The notes beneath the pieces were generated by a model. The model saw nothing but the letters and a program-made list of their open reading frames with translations, did not search any database and was not told the DNA's origin. The position numbers and the translations under genes were made by a program. A stretch of 64,000 nt of DNA from an uncultured Mollicutes bacterium (GTDB lineage Bacteria > Bacillota_I > Bacilli_A > RFN20 > CAG-826), in NCBI GenBank assembly GCA_900540395.1, contig UQFQ01000005.1, positions 31,742 to 95,741 on the forward strand, written 5' to 3'. This document shows, piece by piece, positions 26,215 through 34,748 of the stretch (positions within the stretch are counted from its first letter, which is position 1; every line of letters starts with the position of its first letter).

Positions 26215-26596
26215 TTTATTTTTAGACACAACCAGTACAATTGTTATATCGGTATTTGCTGTAGCAGCAGTTTTAGCATTATTTATCATTAGCTTATATG
26301 CTTTTAAATCGAAAAAGAAAAAGAAAATCGATAAAGCAAAAGAAGAAAAAGTTATACTCGAACATAGTGATGATAAATTTATCGAGGCACTAGGCGGAGT
26401 AGAAAATATTGAAAGCTATGAACTTAAAGGCTTATCTCGTTTAGCTCTTGTATTAAAAGATTATTCAAAAGTTAATAAAGAGGAAATAAAAAGATTCTAT
26501 GTTTCAAGAATCTTAGAAATGAGTAATAAAATTATTTTAGTAGGTGAGAACTTAAAACCTCTTCTTGAAATACTAGATAATTCCAAGAACGAGTAA
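26201..26596 (+). CDS. Membrane-anchored PTS EIIB-like protein lacking the phosphocysteine
   Basis: 131 aa with the ATG at 26201 (GAGG nine nt upstream; an in-frame ATG at 26186 is the alternative). One N-terminal membrane helix (about residues 12-34), a KSKKKKK stop-transfer, then a glucose-type EIIB fold: FIEALGGVENIESYELKGLSRLALVLKDYSKVNKEEI. In functional EIIB this region reads LDACxTRLR with the phosphorylated cysteine; here it is ELKGLSRLA, and the protein has no cysteine at all. It cannot be a classical phosphocarrier and may be a sensor or scaffold. Overlaps nadK by 14 bp. Confidence 0.7.
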   Translation: MIVPNLFLDTTSTIVISVFAVAAVLALFIISLYAFKSKKKKKIDKAKEEKVILEHSDDKFIEALGGVENIESYELKGLSRLALVLKDYSKVNKEEIKRFYVSRILEMSNKIILVGENLKPLLEILDNSKNE

Positions 26597-27139
26597 ATCA
26601 AGTTTAATATCTTCTAAAGGGAAGCCCATAACATTAAAGTAGCTTCCTTTTATTTTGCTTATTAAATGATATTTTTCATCATCTTGAATAGCATAACTTC
26701 CGGCCTTATCGAAAACATTTTCTTCTTTAATATAGTTGTTTATTTCATCATCGCTAAGTTTATTAAAGGTAACCTCAGTGACGACCATTTTTTCAATTAA
26801 AATGTTTTTTGAAGCATTACCTATTACATAACCAGAAATGACTTTATGGTTGTTCCCACTTAGTTTTTTAAGAATGTTAAAAGCATCTTGTGAGTCTTTT
26901 GGTTTGCCAAAAATAACGCCATCTAAAACAACAATTGTATCGCAACAAATAATAAAATCTTCAGGTTTTGTATGGTTTTTGAGTGAAAAGTATTTGTTTT
27001 TAGCTTCTTCTAAGGCATAAGTTGAAGCTGGAGCATGAAGAGTGGATTCATCAAAAAGCGGCTTCATTATTTTGAAGTCGCTAGTTAATGTTTTTAATAA
27101 TTCAATTCTTCTTGGTGAACTAGATCCTAAAATTAACAT
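26573..27139 (-). CDS. maf: Maf-like nucleotide pyrophosphatase
   Basis: 188 aa. Begins LILGSSSPRRIELL (the SxSPRR motif of Maf), with FIICCDTIVVLDG (DT motif), GKP and YAIQD..GSYFNVMGFPL. Maf proteins hydrolyse non-canonical or modified NTPs, complementing RdgB later in the window; they also affect septation. Its 3' end overlaps the EIIB-like gene by 24 bp in convergent orientation. It starts 2 nt after rnjA, so both are in one transcript. Confidence 0.93.
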   Translation of the reverse strand: MLILGSSSPRRIELLKTLTSDFKIMKPLFDESTLHAPASTYALEEAKNKYFSLKNHTKPEDFIICCDTIVVLDGVIFGKPKDSQDAFNILKKLSGNNHKVISGYVIGNASKNILIEKMVVTEVTFNKLSDDEINNYIKEENVFDKAGSYAIQDDEKYHLISKIKGSYFNVMGFPLEDIKLDLLVLGII

Positions 27140-27141
27140 AA

Positions 27142-28824
27142 TTATGAAATTTTATTCATGACAAGAGGAATGATCATTGGATTTCTTTGAGTCTTTCTAA
27201 AGAAATATTTAGAAACGACACTTCTCACTGTATTTTTGATATCATTAAAAGTAACTTTTTTAGAATGGAAGAGTTCATTTAAAGCCTCTTGTAAGTACAT
27301 CGAAGCATGTCTTGTTAAATGGTCTTCATATTTTCCGTAGCTAACAAATCCAACTGTTATAACTTTTGGATCACACATTAACTTTGATTGTTTAGAGTCA
27401 ATAACTAACATAACGCTAACCATACCATCATCTTGCAAGATTTTTCTGTCTCTAATAACAGCAGTTGAAACGCCATTTACGTCGTATCCATCAATAAAGA
27501 CGTCTTCAGCAGTAACTCTATCTCCATCAACAATTTTATGGTCTTTTAAAAGTAAAGTGTCTCCATTTCCCATAATGAAAATATTTTCGGAAGGAATGCC
27601 AAGAGATTTTGCAATATCTCCATGAAGTTTAAGCATATGATATTCGCCATGTGCTGGCATAAAATATTTAGGATTATAGAGCTTAAGATTCATTCTTAAT
27701 TCTTGTCTTGAAGGGTGACCTGATGAGTGCAAATCAGCAAAAACTGAATTAGTAATAACATTAGCGCCTTGTCTAGTTAATTGGTTAACGATTTTTGAAA
27801 TAGAAGCGCCGTTTCCTGGAATTGGACTAGAAGAAAATACAACGGTATCGCCAGGAAGAATTCTTAATCCTCTAAATGAGCCATTAGCTATACGGCTTAA
27901 AGCGGCCATTGGTTCGCCTTGGCTACCAGTACATAAAATAACAGTTTCGTTTTCTTTTAAATCACCCATTGTGTCAACGTCTCTAATCATTGCACTTGGA
28001 ATTTTGATATAACCAAATCTTAAAGCAATATCAACGGTATTAATCATGCTGCGGCCAACAATGACGATTTTACGATTGTGCTTAATGGTACAATCAACAA
28101 TTTGTTGAATACGGGAAATATTGCTAGAGAAAGTTGAAATGATAAGACGGCTAGGTGCTTTATCAAAAATTTCATTAATTGAGTCTAAAACATTTTTTTC
28201 ACTAGGTGTCCAGCCTTCTTTTTCAGCATTTGTTGAATCAGCGAGTAATAAATCAACGCCCTCTTGACCTAAGCGAGACATTTTATGAAGTTCAAAATCA
28301 GGTCCAACAGGTGTTAAATCAAGCTTGAAGTCGCCAGTATCAACAATTCTGCCTTCAGGAGTATCAACACAGATTCCAAAACTATCAGGTATAGAGTGGG
28401 TGACACGTATAAAACTAACTTTAAAACAACCAGCTGTAATTACGCTATCTTGATCATATTCAACAAGTTTAACTTTTTCTTTAATTTTTTGATCTTCTAA
28501 TTTTTGTTTAATTAAAGCACAAGCTAATTTCGGAGCATAAATTACTGGTATCTTAACTGACTTAACTAAAAAAGGAATACCACCAATATGGTCTTCGTGT
28601 CCGTGTGTAATAAATAAAGCACGGATTTTATTTTGATTATCTTTTAAGTGTTGATAATTAGGAATAACGTAATCAACACCAACTAAATCATCTTCAGGAA
28701 ATTTTACACCAGCATCAAGAATAATGAGATCGTTTACGCTTTCAATACAGTAGGTGTTTTTTCCGACTTCGCCAAGGCCGCCTAAGGCATAAATCTTAAC
28801 AGGATTATTAAATATATTAGACAT
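27142..28824 (-). CDS. rnjA: Ribonuclease J
   Basis: 560 aa. Metallo-beta-lactamase/beta-CASP ribonuclease with 5'-3' exo and endo activity, a core of RNA decay in Gram-positive bacteria. Zinc motif THGHEDHIGG (residues 73-82), DSTNAEKEGW, SGHPSRQELR and HGEYHMLKLHG (beta-CASP motifs) are all present, followed by the C-terminal domain. The ribosome binding site GGAG is 14 nt from this ATG, and an out-of-frame ATG with a 17-codon ORF (28782-28835) lies in between, which may lower initiation. Confidence 0.96.
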   Translation of the reverse strand: MSNIFNNPVKIYALGGLGEVGKNTYCIESVNDLIILDAGVKFPEDDLVGVDYVIPNYQHLKDNQNKIRALFITHGHEDHIGGIPFLVKSVKIPVIYAPKLACALIKQKLEDQKIKEKVKLVEYDQDSVITAGCFKVSFIRVTHSIPDSFGICVDTPEGRIVDTGDFKLDLTPVGPDFELHKMSRLGQEGVDLLLADSTNAEKEGWTPSEKNVLDSINEIFDKAPSRLIISTFSSNISRIQQIVDCTIKHNRKIVIVGRSMINTVDIALRFGYIKIPSAMIRDVDTMGDLKENETVILCTGSQGEPMAALSRIANGSFRGLRILPGDTVVFSSSPIPGNGASISKIVNQLTRQGANVITNSVFADLHSSGHPSRQELRMNLKLYNPKYFMPAHGEYHMLKLHGDIAKSLGIPSENIFIMGNGDTLLLKDHKIVDGDRVTAEDVFIDGYDVNGVSTAVIRDRKILQDDGMVSVMLVIDSKQSKLMCDPKVITVGFVSYGKYEDHLTRHASMYLQEALNELFHSKKVTFNDIKNTVRSVVSKYFFRKTQRNPMIIPLVMNKIS

Positions 28825-28911
28825 CGTGAATTCATTATCTCCTTTTTACATAATTAAAATATCTCTTAAAATCGAGATTATTATAATAAAACAAAAATTA
28901 AAAAACTACAC

Positions 28912-29463
28912 TTAAATTGAAATTGCACCCGATTTTCTTATGAAAGGGCTTTCTTTATTGATGTGATCGTAAAATAAAACACCTTTTAAGTGATCGATTT
29001 CGTGTTGAACAATGATAGCAGGGTAGCCAGTAAAAGTATAAGTCATTAAACCTTTCTTTAATAAGTCGTATGTCTTAACAGTGACTTTATAGTGACGATA
29101 AACAAAACCTTCGTGAACTTTATCAACACTCAAGCAACCTTCGCCACTTTCTAAATAACACTCTTTAACTGATTCAGAAATTATTCGAGGATTAATCATA
29201 GCATATTCTTCTCTTTTACCTTTAGCGTTGATAAAAGAAATTGCCAGCATGTTTTTGTTAAGTCCAATTTGTGGTGCGGCTAGACCAACGCCACTACGAA
29301 CATTGTGATGTTTTTCTAAAAATTCAGGATCTTGACTAAGTCTTAAATACTCAATCATATTTAAAAGCTTTTCCTCTAGTTTTGGATCTAAAGGGAATTC
29401 TACATTTTCTGATCTTTGTCTTAAACTTGGCTTATTGTCTTTTACAATCTTAAATATTTCCAT
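28912..29463 (-). CDS. def: Peptide deformylase
   Basis: 183 aa. Removes formyl groups from nascent chains. The three motifs are present: GVGLAAPQIG (residues 58-67), EGCLSV (metal Cys) and QHEIDHLKG (HExxH). The length and insert are of the Gram-positive type 2 class. The start codon is 7 nt after an extended -10 (TGC TAATAT) with no ribosome binding site, so a leaderless message is likely. Divergent from ylbF. Confidence 0.97.
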   Translation of the reverse strand: MEIFKIVKDNKPSLRQRSENVEFPLDPKLEEKLLNMIEYLRLSQDPEFLEKHHNVRSGVGLAAPQIGLNKNMLAISFINAKGKREEYAMINPRIISESVKECYLESGEGCLSVDKVHEGFVYRHYKVTVKTYDLLKKGLMTYTFTGYPAIIVQHEIDHLKGVLFYDHINKESPFIRKSGAISI

Positions 29464-29522
29464 GTCGAAAATATTAGCACAATTTTTCTTATTTATTAAG
29501 TTTTTTGCTATAATTTTATGCG
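29464..29522. promoter_or_regulatory. Divergent def / ylbF promoters, both placed for leaderless starts
   Basis: Within 59 bp: minus strand TGC-TAATAT (-10 at 29471-29476), 7 nt, then the def ATG; plus strand TGC-TATAAT (-10 at 29509-29514), 8 nt, then the ylbF ATG. Both have the TGN extended -10 and neither has a Shine-Dalgarno. Confidence 0.65.
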
Positions 29523-29861
29523 ATGGATTTAGAGTTAATAGAGTTAATAAATAAGTTAAGTGAAAACATAAAATCTAGCGATGTTTATAAAACATTTTTG
29601 GCTAGTGAAAAAGAAATAAATGAAAGTGATGAAATTAAAATATTAAGTTATAAAAAAGATATGGCTATTGTTAAATATGGAGATATGATAAAGCATTATG
29701 ATAAAAATAGCCAAGAAGTTATTAATGCTTCTAAAGAAATGAGCGAAGCAATTTATAAGTTAAACAATCATCATTTAGCTCAAATTTACAACAAAAATCT
29801 TGTAAATCTCAATTCTTTTTTAAAAGAGATTCGTGATGAACTTTTCGGAGGCTTATTATGA
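29523..29861 (+). CDS. ylbF: YlbF-family regulator
   Basis: 112-aa helical protein of the YlbF/YmcA type (ELINKLSENIKSSDVYKTFLASEKEINESDEIKIL ... NNHHLAQIYNKNLVNLNSFL). In B. subtilis YlbF, with YmcA and YaaT, forms the Y-complex that specifies RNase Y cleavages. Location before rsmD (ylbH) and coaD (ylbI) repeats the B. subtilis ylbF-ylbI order and supports the call. Overlaps rsmD by 4 bp. Confidence 0.75.
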   Translation: MDLELIELINKLSENIKSSDVYKTFLASEKEINESDEIKILSYKKDMAIVKYGDMIKHYDKNSQEVINASKEMSEAIYKLNNHHLAQIYNKNLVNLNSFLKEIRDELFGGLL

Positions 29862-30403
29862 TTAAGATTCGTGGTGGAAAATATTTACATCGTTTATTAA
29901 AGCAACCTCCTCTTGAAATAACTCGTTCAACAAAAGATGTTTGTAAGGAAGGAATGTTTAATTCATTAGGCAATATTACAAATTATTCATTTTTAGACTT
30001 GTTTGGAGGAAGTGGAAGTATTGGAATTGAAGCTTATTCTCGTGGAGCAAATCCAGTGTACATTAATGATAAAAATCGCGAAGCCTACAAAGTAATTTTA
30101 GATAATTTAAAATCACTAGGAATTAGTGATATTAAGACATTTAATTTAGACTACAAAGTATTTTTAAAAACACTTCAAGATAAAGACATTAGATTTGACA
30201 TTATTTTTCTTGATCCACCTTATAAAATGATTATTAATGATGAATTTATTGATGAAATTTTATCTTATAATATTCTTCAAAAAAATGGCATAATTATCGC
30301 AGAAACTGACTATGATATCTCGCCTATTCTAGTTGAAAAATACCAGGTTAAAATATTAAAATATGGTAGAAGTAAAATTAATATTTTAAGGACAAATTTA
30401 TGA
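29858..30403 (+). CDS. rsmD: 16S rRNA (guanine(966)-N2)-methyltransferase
   Basis: 181 aa. SAM-binding motif I FLDLFGGSGSIGIEAYSRGA and the catalytic IIFLDPPYK (DPPY, typical of exocyclic amino methylation). RGGKYLHRLLKQP at the N-terminus is shared by RsmD. It methylates 16S rRNA position 966 near the P site. ATGA overlaps with both neighbours show tight translational coupling. Confidence 0.95.
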   Translation: MIKIRGGKYLHRLLKQPPLEITRSTKDVCKEGMFNSLGNITNYSFLDLFGGSGSIGIEAYSRGANPVYINDKNREAYKVILDNLKSLGISDIKTFNLDYKVFLKTLQDKDIRFDIIFLDPPYKMIINDEFIDEILSYNILQKNGIIIAETDYDISPILVEKYQVKILKYGRSKINILRTNL

Positions 30404-30891
30404 AAATTGCAGTATACCCAGGGAGTTTTGACCCTATTACAAACGGTCACTTAGACATTATTAGAAGAGCAAGTAAATTATTTGATAAAGTAATTGTTTT
30501 ACTTGCTATTAATCCGGAGAAAAGTTGTCGCTTTAGTAAGGAAGATCGCTTAAACATGCTTGTTGAAGTGGCTAAACCTTTTAAAAATGTGGAAGTTGAC
30601 TCTTATAATGGATTAACTATTGAATACGCTAGAAAACATGGGGCAACAGTTTTAATTAGGGGGCTTCGCGTTGTAAGTGATTTTGAATATGAATGGGCTT
30701 ATTCAGCAGCTAATGAATACATTGATAAAGATATCGAAATGGTATTTTTGATGTCTCATCGTGAACTTGCCTTTATTTCATCATCCTCTATTGATGAACT
30801 TTATAAAAGTGGAGTAGACATTTCTTCTCTTGTTCCTAAAATTGTTTTAGAAACATATGCTCGAAATAAAAAAGAAGAAGAGAAGAAGTAA
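30400..30891 (+). CDS. coaD: Phosphopantetheine adenylyltransferase
   Basis: 163 aa. Fourth step of coenzyme A synthesis. PGSFDPITNGHLDII (residues 7-21, the TxGH nucleotidyltransferase motif), RGLRVVSDFEYE and the ISSSSIDEL motif near residue 127. The Lys/Glu tail is short. Last gene of the ylbF-rsmD-coaD unit and followed by a terminator. Confidence 0.97.
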   Translation: MKIAVYPGSFDPITNGHLDIIRRASKLFDKVIVLLAINPEKSCRFSKEDRLNMLVEVAKPFKNVEVDSYNGLTIEYARKHGATVLIRGLRVVSDFEYEWAYSAANEYIDKDIEMVFLMSHRELAFISSSSIDELYKSGVDISSLVPKIVLETYARNKKEEEKK

Positions 30892-30914
30892 ATAATTTAT
30901 TTTATATAAACATC

Positions 30915-30940
30915 AAGCAGGCTTAATAACCTGCTTTTTA
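30915..30940 (+). terminator. Terminator after coaD
   Basis: AAGCAGG (30915-30921) pairs with CCTGCTT (30930-30936), followed by TTT. Confidence 0.8.
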
Positions 30941-30948
30941 ATTTGCAA

Positions 30949-30977
30949 ATAAAAACGACTGAATTAATCAGTCGTTA
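30949..30977 (-). terminator. Terminator of the minus-strand gene at 31000-31869
   Basis: AACGACTGA (30954-30962) pairs with TCAGTCGTT (30968-30976) with a 5-nt loop; the minus strand runs into TTTTTATTT afterwards. Confidence 0.8.
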
Positions 30978-30999
30978 GGATTTAATTTTACTTTTAGAA

Positions 31000-31869
31000 T
31001 TAGTTTCTTGTAATAGCGAATTCTTCAGTATTTGTCCAAGCATGAGCTAAGAAGTCAGCTCTAGCATATTTATCATCGCCTTCAAATGAGAAGAAGACGT
31101 TTGTGATTAAATAATTTGTATTATTTGATTCAGTTAAATCAATAATTACATAATAAGGAATTGCGGAAGTATAATTTGATGGATCTGGTAAATTGTCAGC
31201 GCTAGATTCAATTGAAGAAATATCCTCACCTTTTGCAACTCTATTTCTGTAATAAGGGCTTGTTGTAGCGATAGAAGCTGCTTGGTTAACAAAGTCTGAA
31301 TATTGAGGTAAGTTGAATAAGAAATCAAATGGAGTATGATCAGCATAAGTCTTATCATTTGAATCAACTTCGACAACTTCGTCTGCAAAAATTGAGTTGT
31401 ATCTAAATGCAGGAGCAGAAGCTGAAATAGCTGTAACTCTATTCCAGGATTCATTTACAAGGTAGTTAGCTGCTTCGTTAATTGTTTGAGCATCATCGTT
31501 TTCATTAACAAAGAAAAGAATCATTTTATTTGAATCGCCAACATAATTTCTCATTGTTTCTTGAGCGGCTGATTTATTACCTTCTGTCCATTGACTTTGT
31601 GCTTCATCAAAAGCATCAAAGAAATCATAAGCTTCGCCTTCACTTGTAGTATCAGTAATTCCTTCGAGTGAAAGTTGATTGTTTTTTAAGAAAGTATATG
31701 AATCACTACCGAAGTTCCAACTTTGTACCCATGAAGTAATTGATGGAATTGAGAAAATAATAGCAAAGATAATACCAACAATAAGAAGTGGCTGGACCCA
31801 TGCAGTTTCTTTAATCCATGTCCATAATTTAATGAAAGGTGTTCCGATAACTTTTAAAAATTTACCCAT
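31000..31869 (-). CDS. Single-pass membrane protein with extracytoplasmic domain, unknown
   Basis: 289 aa with the ATG ending at 31869 (AGAGG eight nt upstream). Residues ~20-45 form one membrane helix (TAWVQPLLIVGIIFAIIFSIPS) after a basic start (GKFLKVIG..IKLW), so the ~240-residue remainder is predicted outside the cell. That part is acidic and rich in Asn, Asp, Ser and aromatic residues, with no motif I recognise. A paired terminator closes it as a single-gene unit. Confidence 0.7.
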   Translation of the reverse strand: MGKFLKVIGTPFIKLWTWIKETAWVQPLLIVGIIFAIIFSIPSITSWVQSWNFGSDSYTFLKNNQLSLEGITDTTSEGEAYDFFDAFDEAQSQWTEGNKSAAQETMRNYVGDSNKMILFFVNENDDAQTINEAANYLVNESWNRVTAISASAPAFRYNSIFADEVVEVDSNDKTYADHTPFDFLFNLPQYSDFVNQAASIATTSPYYRNRVAKGEDISSIESSADNLPDPSNYTSAIPYYVIIDLTESNNTNYLITNVFFSFEGDDKYARADFLAHAWTNTEEFAITRN

Positions 31870-32240
31870 GTAAAATACCTCTAACAAATAAGCAATAAAA
31901 AGAATATCACTAAACGGTTGTATTAACAATAATAAAATTATTGTTCGTATAGTATTTTACATTACTTTTGCAAAAATTTTGTAATATTTTTTTTAATAAA
32001 TTTGTGAATTAAAAATAGGGCGAAAGATTTTAAGAAGAAGATTAGTGAACGCCTGACGGATGACATTTAATCATCAATGAACATTTAAAATAAATGAATT
32101 ATAGTTACTAAAAGAAGAATAGAATTTTAAAAAAAACTAAAAAATACAATATTTTTGCAGTGTTATTTACAAAAAAAGACGATTTTATAAGGATTTATCT
32201 TATTTTGAAAATTTAACAGTTCTTGCTTGTCTTTTAAGGT
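31870..32240. other. AT-rich intergenic region, no gene recognised
   Basis: About 370 bp between divergent genes. A GGCG near 32018 could pair with CGCC near 32053, and GATGA/TCATC form a small hairpin near 32060, but I cannot assign a known riboswitch. Promoters for both flanking genes are expected here. Confidence 0.4.
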
Positions 32241-32262
32241 AAGAATTATTAATATAATTCTT
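32241..32262 (+). promoter_or_regulatory. 22-bp palindrome overlapping the yitT promoter
   Basis: AAGAATTAT (32241-32249) and ATAATTCTT (32254-32262) are perfect inverted repeats around TAAT, ending exactly at the ATG. The right arm contains a TATAAT (32253-32258). The form is like a repressor operator (Fur/PerR boxes are of similar A/T style), but the regulator is unknown. Confidence 0.55.
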
Positions 32263-33360
32263 ATGTATTATTTTAAGAAATTTAAGAAAAAAGTTATTGA
32301 TTATCTATTTGATCATCCGGTCCAAAAGGATATCATGGATAACTTTTATTGTTTATTAGTTACTGCCCTCTCAAGTTTTGTTTTTGCTTTTGGTTTTAAA
32401 TCATTTATTCAACCTAACTATGCAGCAGTTGCGGCGATTGATGGAGCTGACTCTTTAGAAATGGTTGAAGGTTTGAACATTAAAACTTTAGCAAGCTGTG
32501 GAGCAAGCGGACTTAGCCAAGTAGTTCTTTCAATAATTAAAATTTGTGGTGGAACTTACTTAACAGATAATACACTTTTAGACGTTACTTATTGGTGCTT
32601 ATATCTTGGTATTAATATCCCTCTTTTCTTACTTGCTTTCTTTAAAGTTGGTAAAAGGTTTGCTATTTATTCTTTAATAAACGTTGGGCTTTCCTCAGTA
32701 TTTGGTATTATTTTGCCTAACTCTAGTCCAAATGATTTTATTAACCAAGTAACTTATGCTTTAGGTCAAGATATTGTTAGCCGTGTTCTTTTTGGTGGTT
32801 TGTGTACTGGAATTGCAAGTGCACTGGCTTATCACATTGAATCAACGGCGGGAGGAACCGATATTATAGCTTATTACATAAGCGAAAAGAAAAGTGTTCA
32901 AATTGGAAAATGGTCTGCCTTATTTAACTTAATTATTGTTTCGGCTTATAGCATTTTAAGCACTTTCCCTATTGATAAAGCCTTTGCTGAAGCTGAAATG
33001 GGTGCGGTTGCTATGCCTTCAGCCTTAGTTATTTTATTATTTACTCTTTTTTACATGGTTCTTGTTACCTTAGTTGTTGATACAATTAATATTCAAAATA
33101 AGAAAGTAGAACTTCAAATCATGACGAGTAATTATAATTTATCAAATGTTGTTTTAGCTAATATTCCACATGGGTGCACCGTTTTAGATGCAAAAGGCGG
33201 ATATACAGGTAAACAGCTTTATATTATCTATATGACTGTTAGAAAAAAAGAAGCTAAACAAGTTGTAAAAATTTGTCGAAAAGTTGATCCAAATGTTTTC
33301 ATTAATGTTATGCCAATGGATCAAGTTTATGGAAGATTTTATAGAAAACCAATTAAATAA
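32263..33360 (+). CDS. YitT family membrane protein with DUF2179 domain
   Basis: 365 aa with the ATG at 32263. About six membrane helices, with the YitT signature block (GGLCTGIASALAYHIESTAGGTDIIAYYISEKK) and a C-terminal cytosolic DUF2179 domain (about the last 85 residues: VVLANIPHGCTVLDAKGGYTGKQLYIIYMTVRKKE...). Transport substrate is not established for the family. Its stop overlaps the ATG of the next gene, a thioredoxin-like lipoprotein, by one base, so the two may work together. A GTG or TTG start further upstream is possible but would cross the palindrome. Confidence 0.88.
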   Translation: MYYFKKFKKKVIDYLFDHPVQKDIMDNFYCLLVTALSSFVFAFGFKSFIQPNYAAVAAIDGADSLEMVEGLNIKTLASCGASGLSQVVLSIIKICGGTYLTDNTLLDVTYWCLYLGINIPLFLLAFFKVGKRFAIYSLINVGLSSVFGIILPNSSPNDFINQVTYALGQDIVSRVLFGGLCTGIASALAYHIESTAGGTDIIAYYISEKKSVQIGKWSALFNLIIVSAYSILSTFPIDKAFAEAEMGAVAMPSALVILLFTLFYMVLVTLVVDTINIQNKKVELQIMTSNYNLSNVVLANIPHGCTVLDAKGGYTGKQLYIIYMTVRKKEAKQVVKICRKVDPNVFINVMPMDQVYGRFYRKPIK

Positions 33361-33857
33361 TGAGAAAAATTGTTTTTTTATTAACAACAGTACTATTTTC
33401 TTTATTTGGGTGTGGTCCTGCTCAAGAAGAAACGAGAACTTATGATGAATATCAAAATAATCATCTTTCTAGTTTAGATGATTTTTTCACTTTGAATTAT
33501 AATTCTTATTTTATAGAGCTTTATCAAGTGAATTGTTCACACTGTGAAGCAACTAAAACAACGATTTTCAATTATTTAGATGAGCAAAATGAAGGTAGTA
33601 AAAAAACACCATTATTTCTCTTTGATTTAAATAGTGGTAATGGTAGTGCTAATCGAAATCGCTTTAAAGAAAAGCCTTCCTGGTATGACGGAACAAATTA
33701 TGATGCTTTGGTTCGAGAAATGGAAAATAATAAACCTTCAACATTAAGTGAAACTTATTTTATCGGAACGCCAACTATCTATGAAATAGTTGACCATAAA
33801 GTAAATCAAGTTTATGTAGGATCTAATGAAGTTAATGGAGTCTTAAATAGTCAATAG
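33360..33857 (+). CDS. Thioredoxin-like lipoprotein
   Basis: 165 aa. N-terminal signal with lipobox LFSLFGC (lipid-modified Cys18), so it is tethered outside the membrane. A thioredoxin-like fold is indicated by YFIELYQVNCSHCEATKTTIFNYL (CxxC at Cys-Ser-His-Cys) and a cis-Pro-type GTPTIYEI near residue 140. It likely reduces or isomerises extracytoplasmic disulfides, or acts in oxidative protection. Coupled to the YitT gene; terminator overlaps its end. Confidence 0.8.
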   Translation: MRKIVFLLTTVLFSLFGCGPAQEETRTYDEYQNNHLSSLDDFFTLNYNSYFIELYQVNCSHCEATKTTIFNYLDEQNEGSKKTPLFLFDLNSGNGSANRNRFKEKPSWYDGTNYDALVREMENNKPSTLSETYFIGTPTIYEIVDHKVNQVYVGSNEVNGVLNSQ

Positions 33858-33875
33858 TTAAGACTCTTTTCTTTT
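33838..33875 (+). terminator. Terminator overlapping the ends of two convergent genes
   Basis: GAGTCTTAA (33838-33846) pairs with TTAAGACTC (33858-33866), followed by TTTTCTTTT. The plus-strand stop codon lies in the loop and the 3' arm encodes the C-terminus of the minus-strand gene. Confidence 0.8.
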
Positions 33876-34748
33876 AAATTTTAAAAGAAAACTTTTAATT
33901 TTTTCATTATTTAGAATTTTTATTGTTAATTTATTTAATCCATAATAAGAAGAAAAGATTAAAAAGGCGCCAAGCATTAAAGCAAAAGTGTATCCGATAA
34001 AACCGACATACCAGCCACAAGTTGAGGTAACTGTACTTAAAACAGGTATATCAAGATTAAACATAAACATTGAAATATAAAACATATTTCCGCCTGCAGT
34101 GTATTCGTTATATCCGTGGTTTAAAACAATTAATAAATTTGTAATCTCAGCTAAAATTAAAAAGCCAAAAAAAGTAAAAGTCCCGTATTGATAAATTTTT
34201 AGTGTTTCTTTGAATTTTAATGAACCAATATTTAAATAAGAAGCACTATAAATACCTAAAGCAATAAGTCCAAAATGCCATATTATCGATTGATAGTCTA
34301 AACTATAATCTTCCCATGTTAAAACACTTTGCTGATAAATAGTTACAGAAATTCCACCAAGCATTCCATATAATGCCATAAAGGCAAAAAGAGATTTACG
34401 AAGCTTTTCATTTTTTGCTAAAGGCATAATGGCAGAAGTATACATTGGAATGGAACATAGTTGAAACGGAAAAAGAGACCAATGGTATTCACCTTCAAAA
34501 TTATAGTGATAAGCAAAAAGAATCTGCTTATATATTTCAGTTGATATTAAAATTAAGCCTAGAGTCATCGTTAAATAATCACGAATTTTATCGTTATCTC
34601 TGGCTTTTCTTCCTAAATAGAACATTAAAGGATAAATGAAAATAAGAAAGAATATAAAAATGATGGTTATTGATAATGACCATGGTTTTAATTGCTCTTC
34701 AACTGGAAAAGGGAAAGGATTATAAGTCACTAACGTTCTTGGCAACAT
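33858..34748 (-). CDS. YwaF/TMEM164-like integral membrane protein
   Basis: 296 aa, about seven membrane helices. The FPFQLCSIPMY motif (conserved Cys) and a later IIWHFGLIALG (conserved His) match the YwaF (TIGR02206)/TMEM164 family. TMEM164 in animals is an acyltransferase acting on ether phospholipids through this Cys; for bacterial members the function is not settled. Overlaps the upstream gene by 29 bp. No ribosome binding site of AGGAGG type, but AAGGAAC lies in the overlap. Confidence 0.75.
   Translation of the reverse strand: MLPRTLVTYNPFPFPVEEQLKPWSLSITIIFIFFLIFIYPLMFYLGRKARDNDKIRDYLTMTLGLILISTEIYKQILFAYHYNFEGEYHWSLFPFQLCSIPMYTSAIMPLAKNEKLRKSLFAFMALYGMLGGISVTIYQQSVLTWEDYSLDYQSIIWHFGLIALGIYSASYLNIGSLKFKETLKIYQYGTFTFFGFLILAEITNLLIVLNHGYNEYTAGGNMFYISMFMFNLDIPVLSTVTSTCGWYVGFIGYTFALMLGAFLIFSSYYGLNKLTIKILNNEKIKSFLLKFKRKES

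Noticed and set aside
31990..32120. GGCG/CGCC pairing upstream of yitT as a riboswitch
   Set aside because: Only short helices and no known conserved core; kept as plain intergenic sequence.
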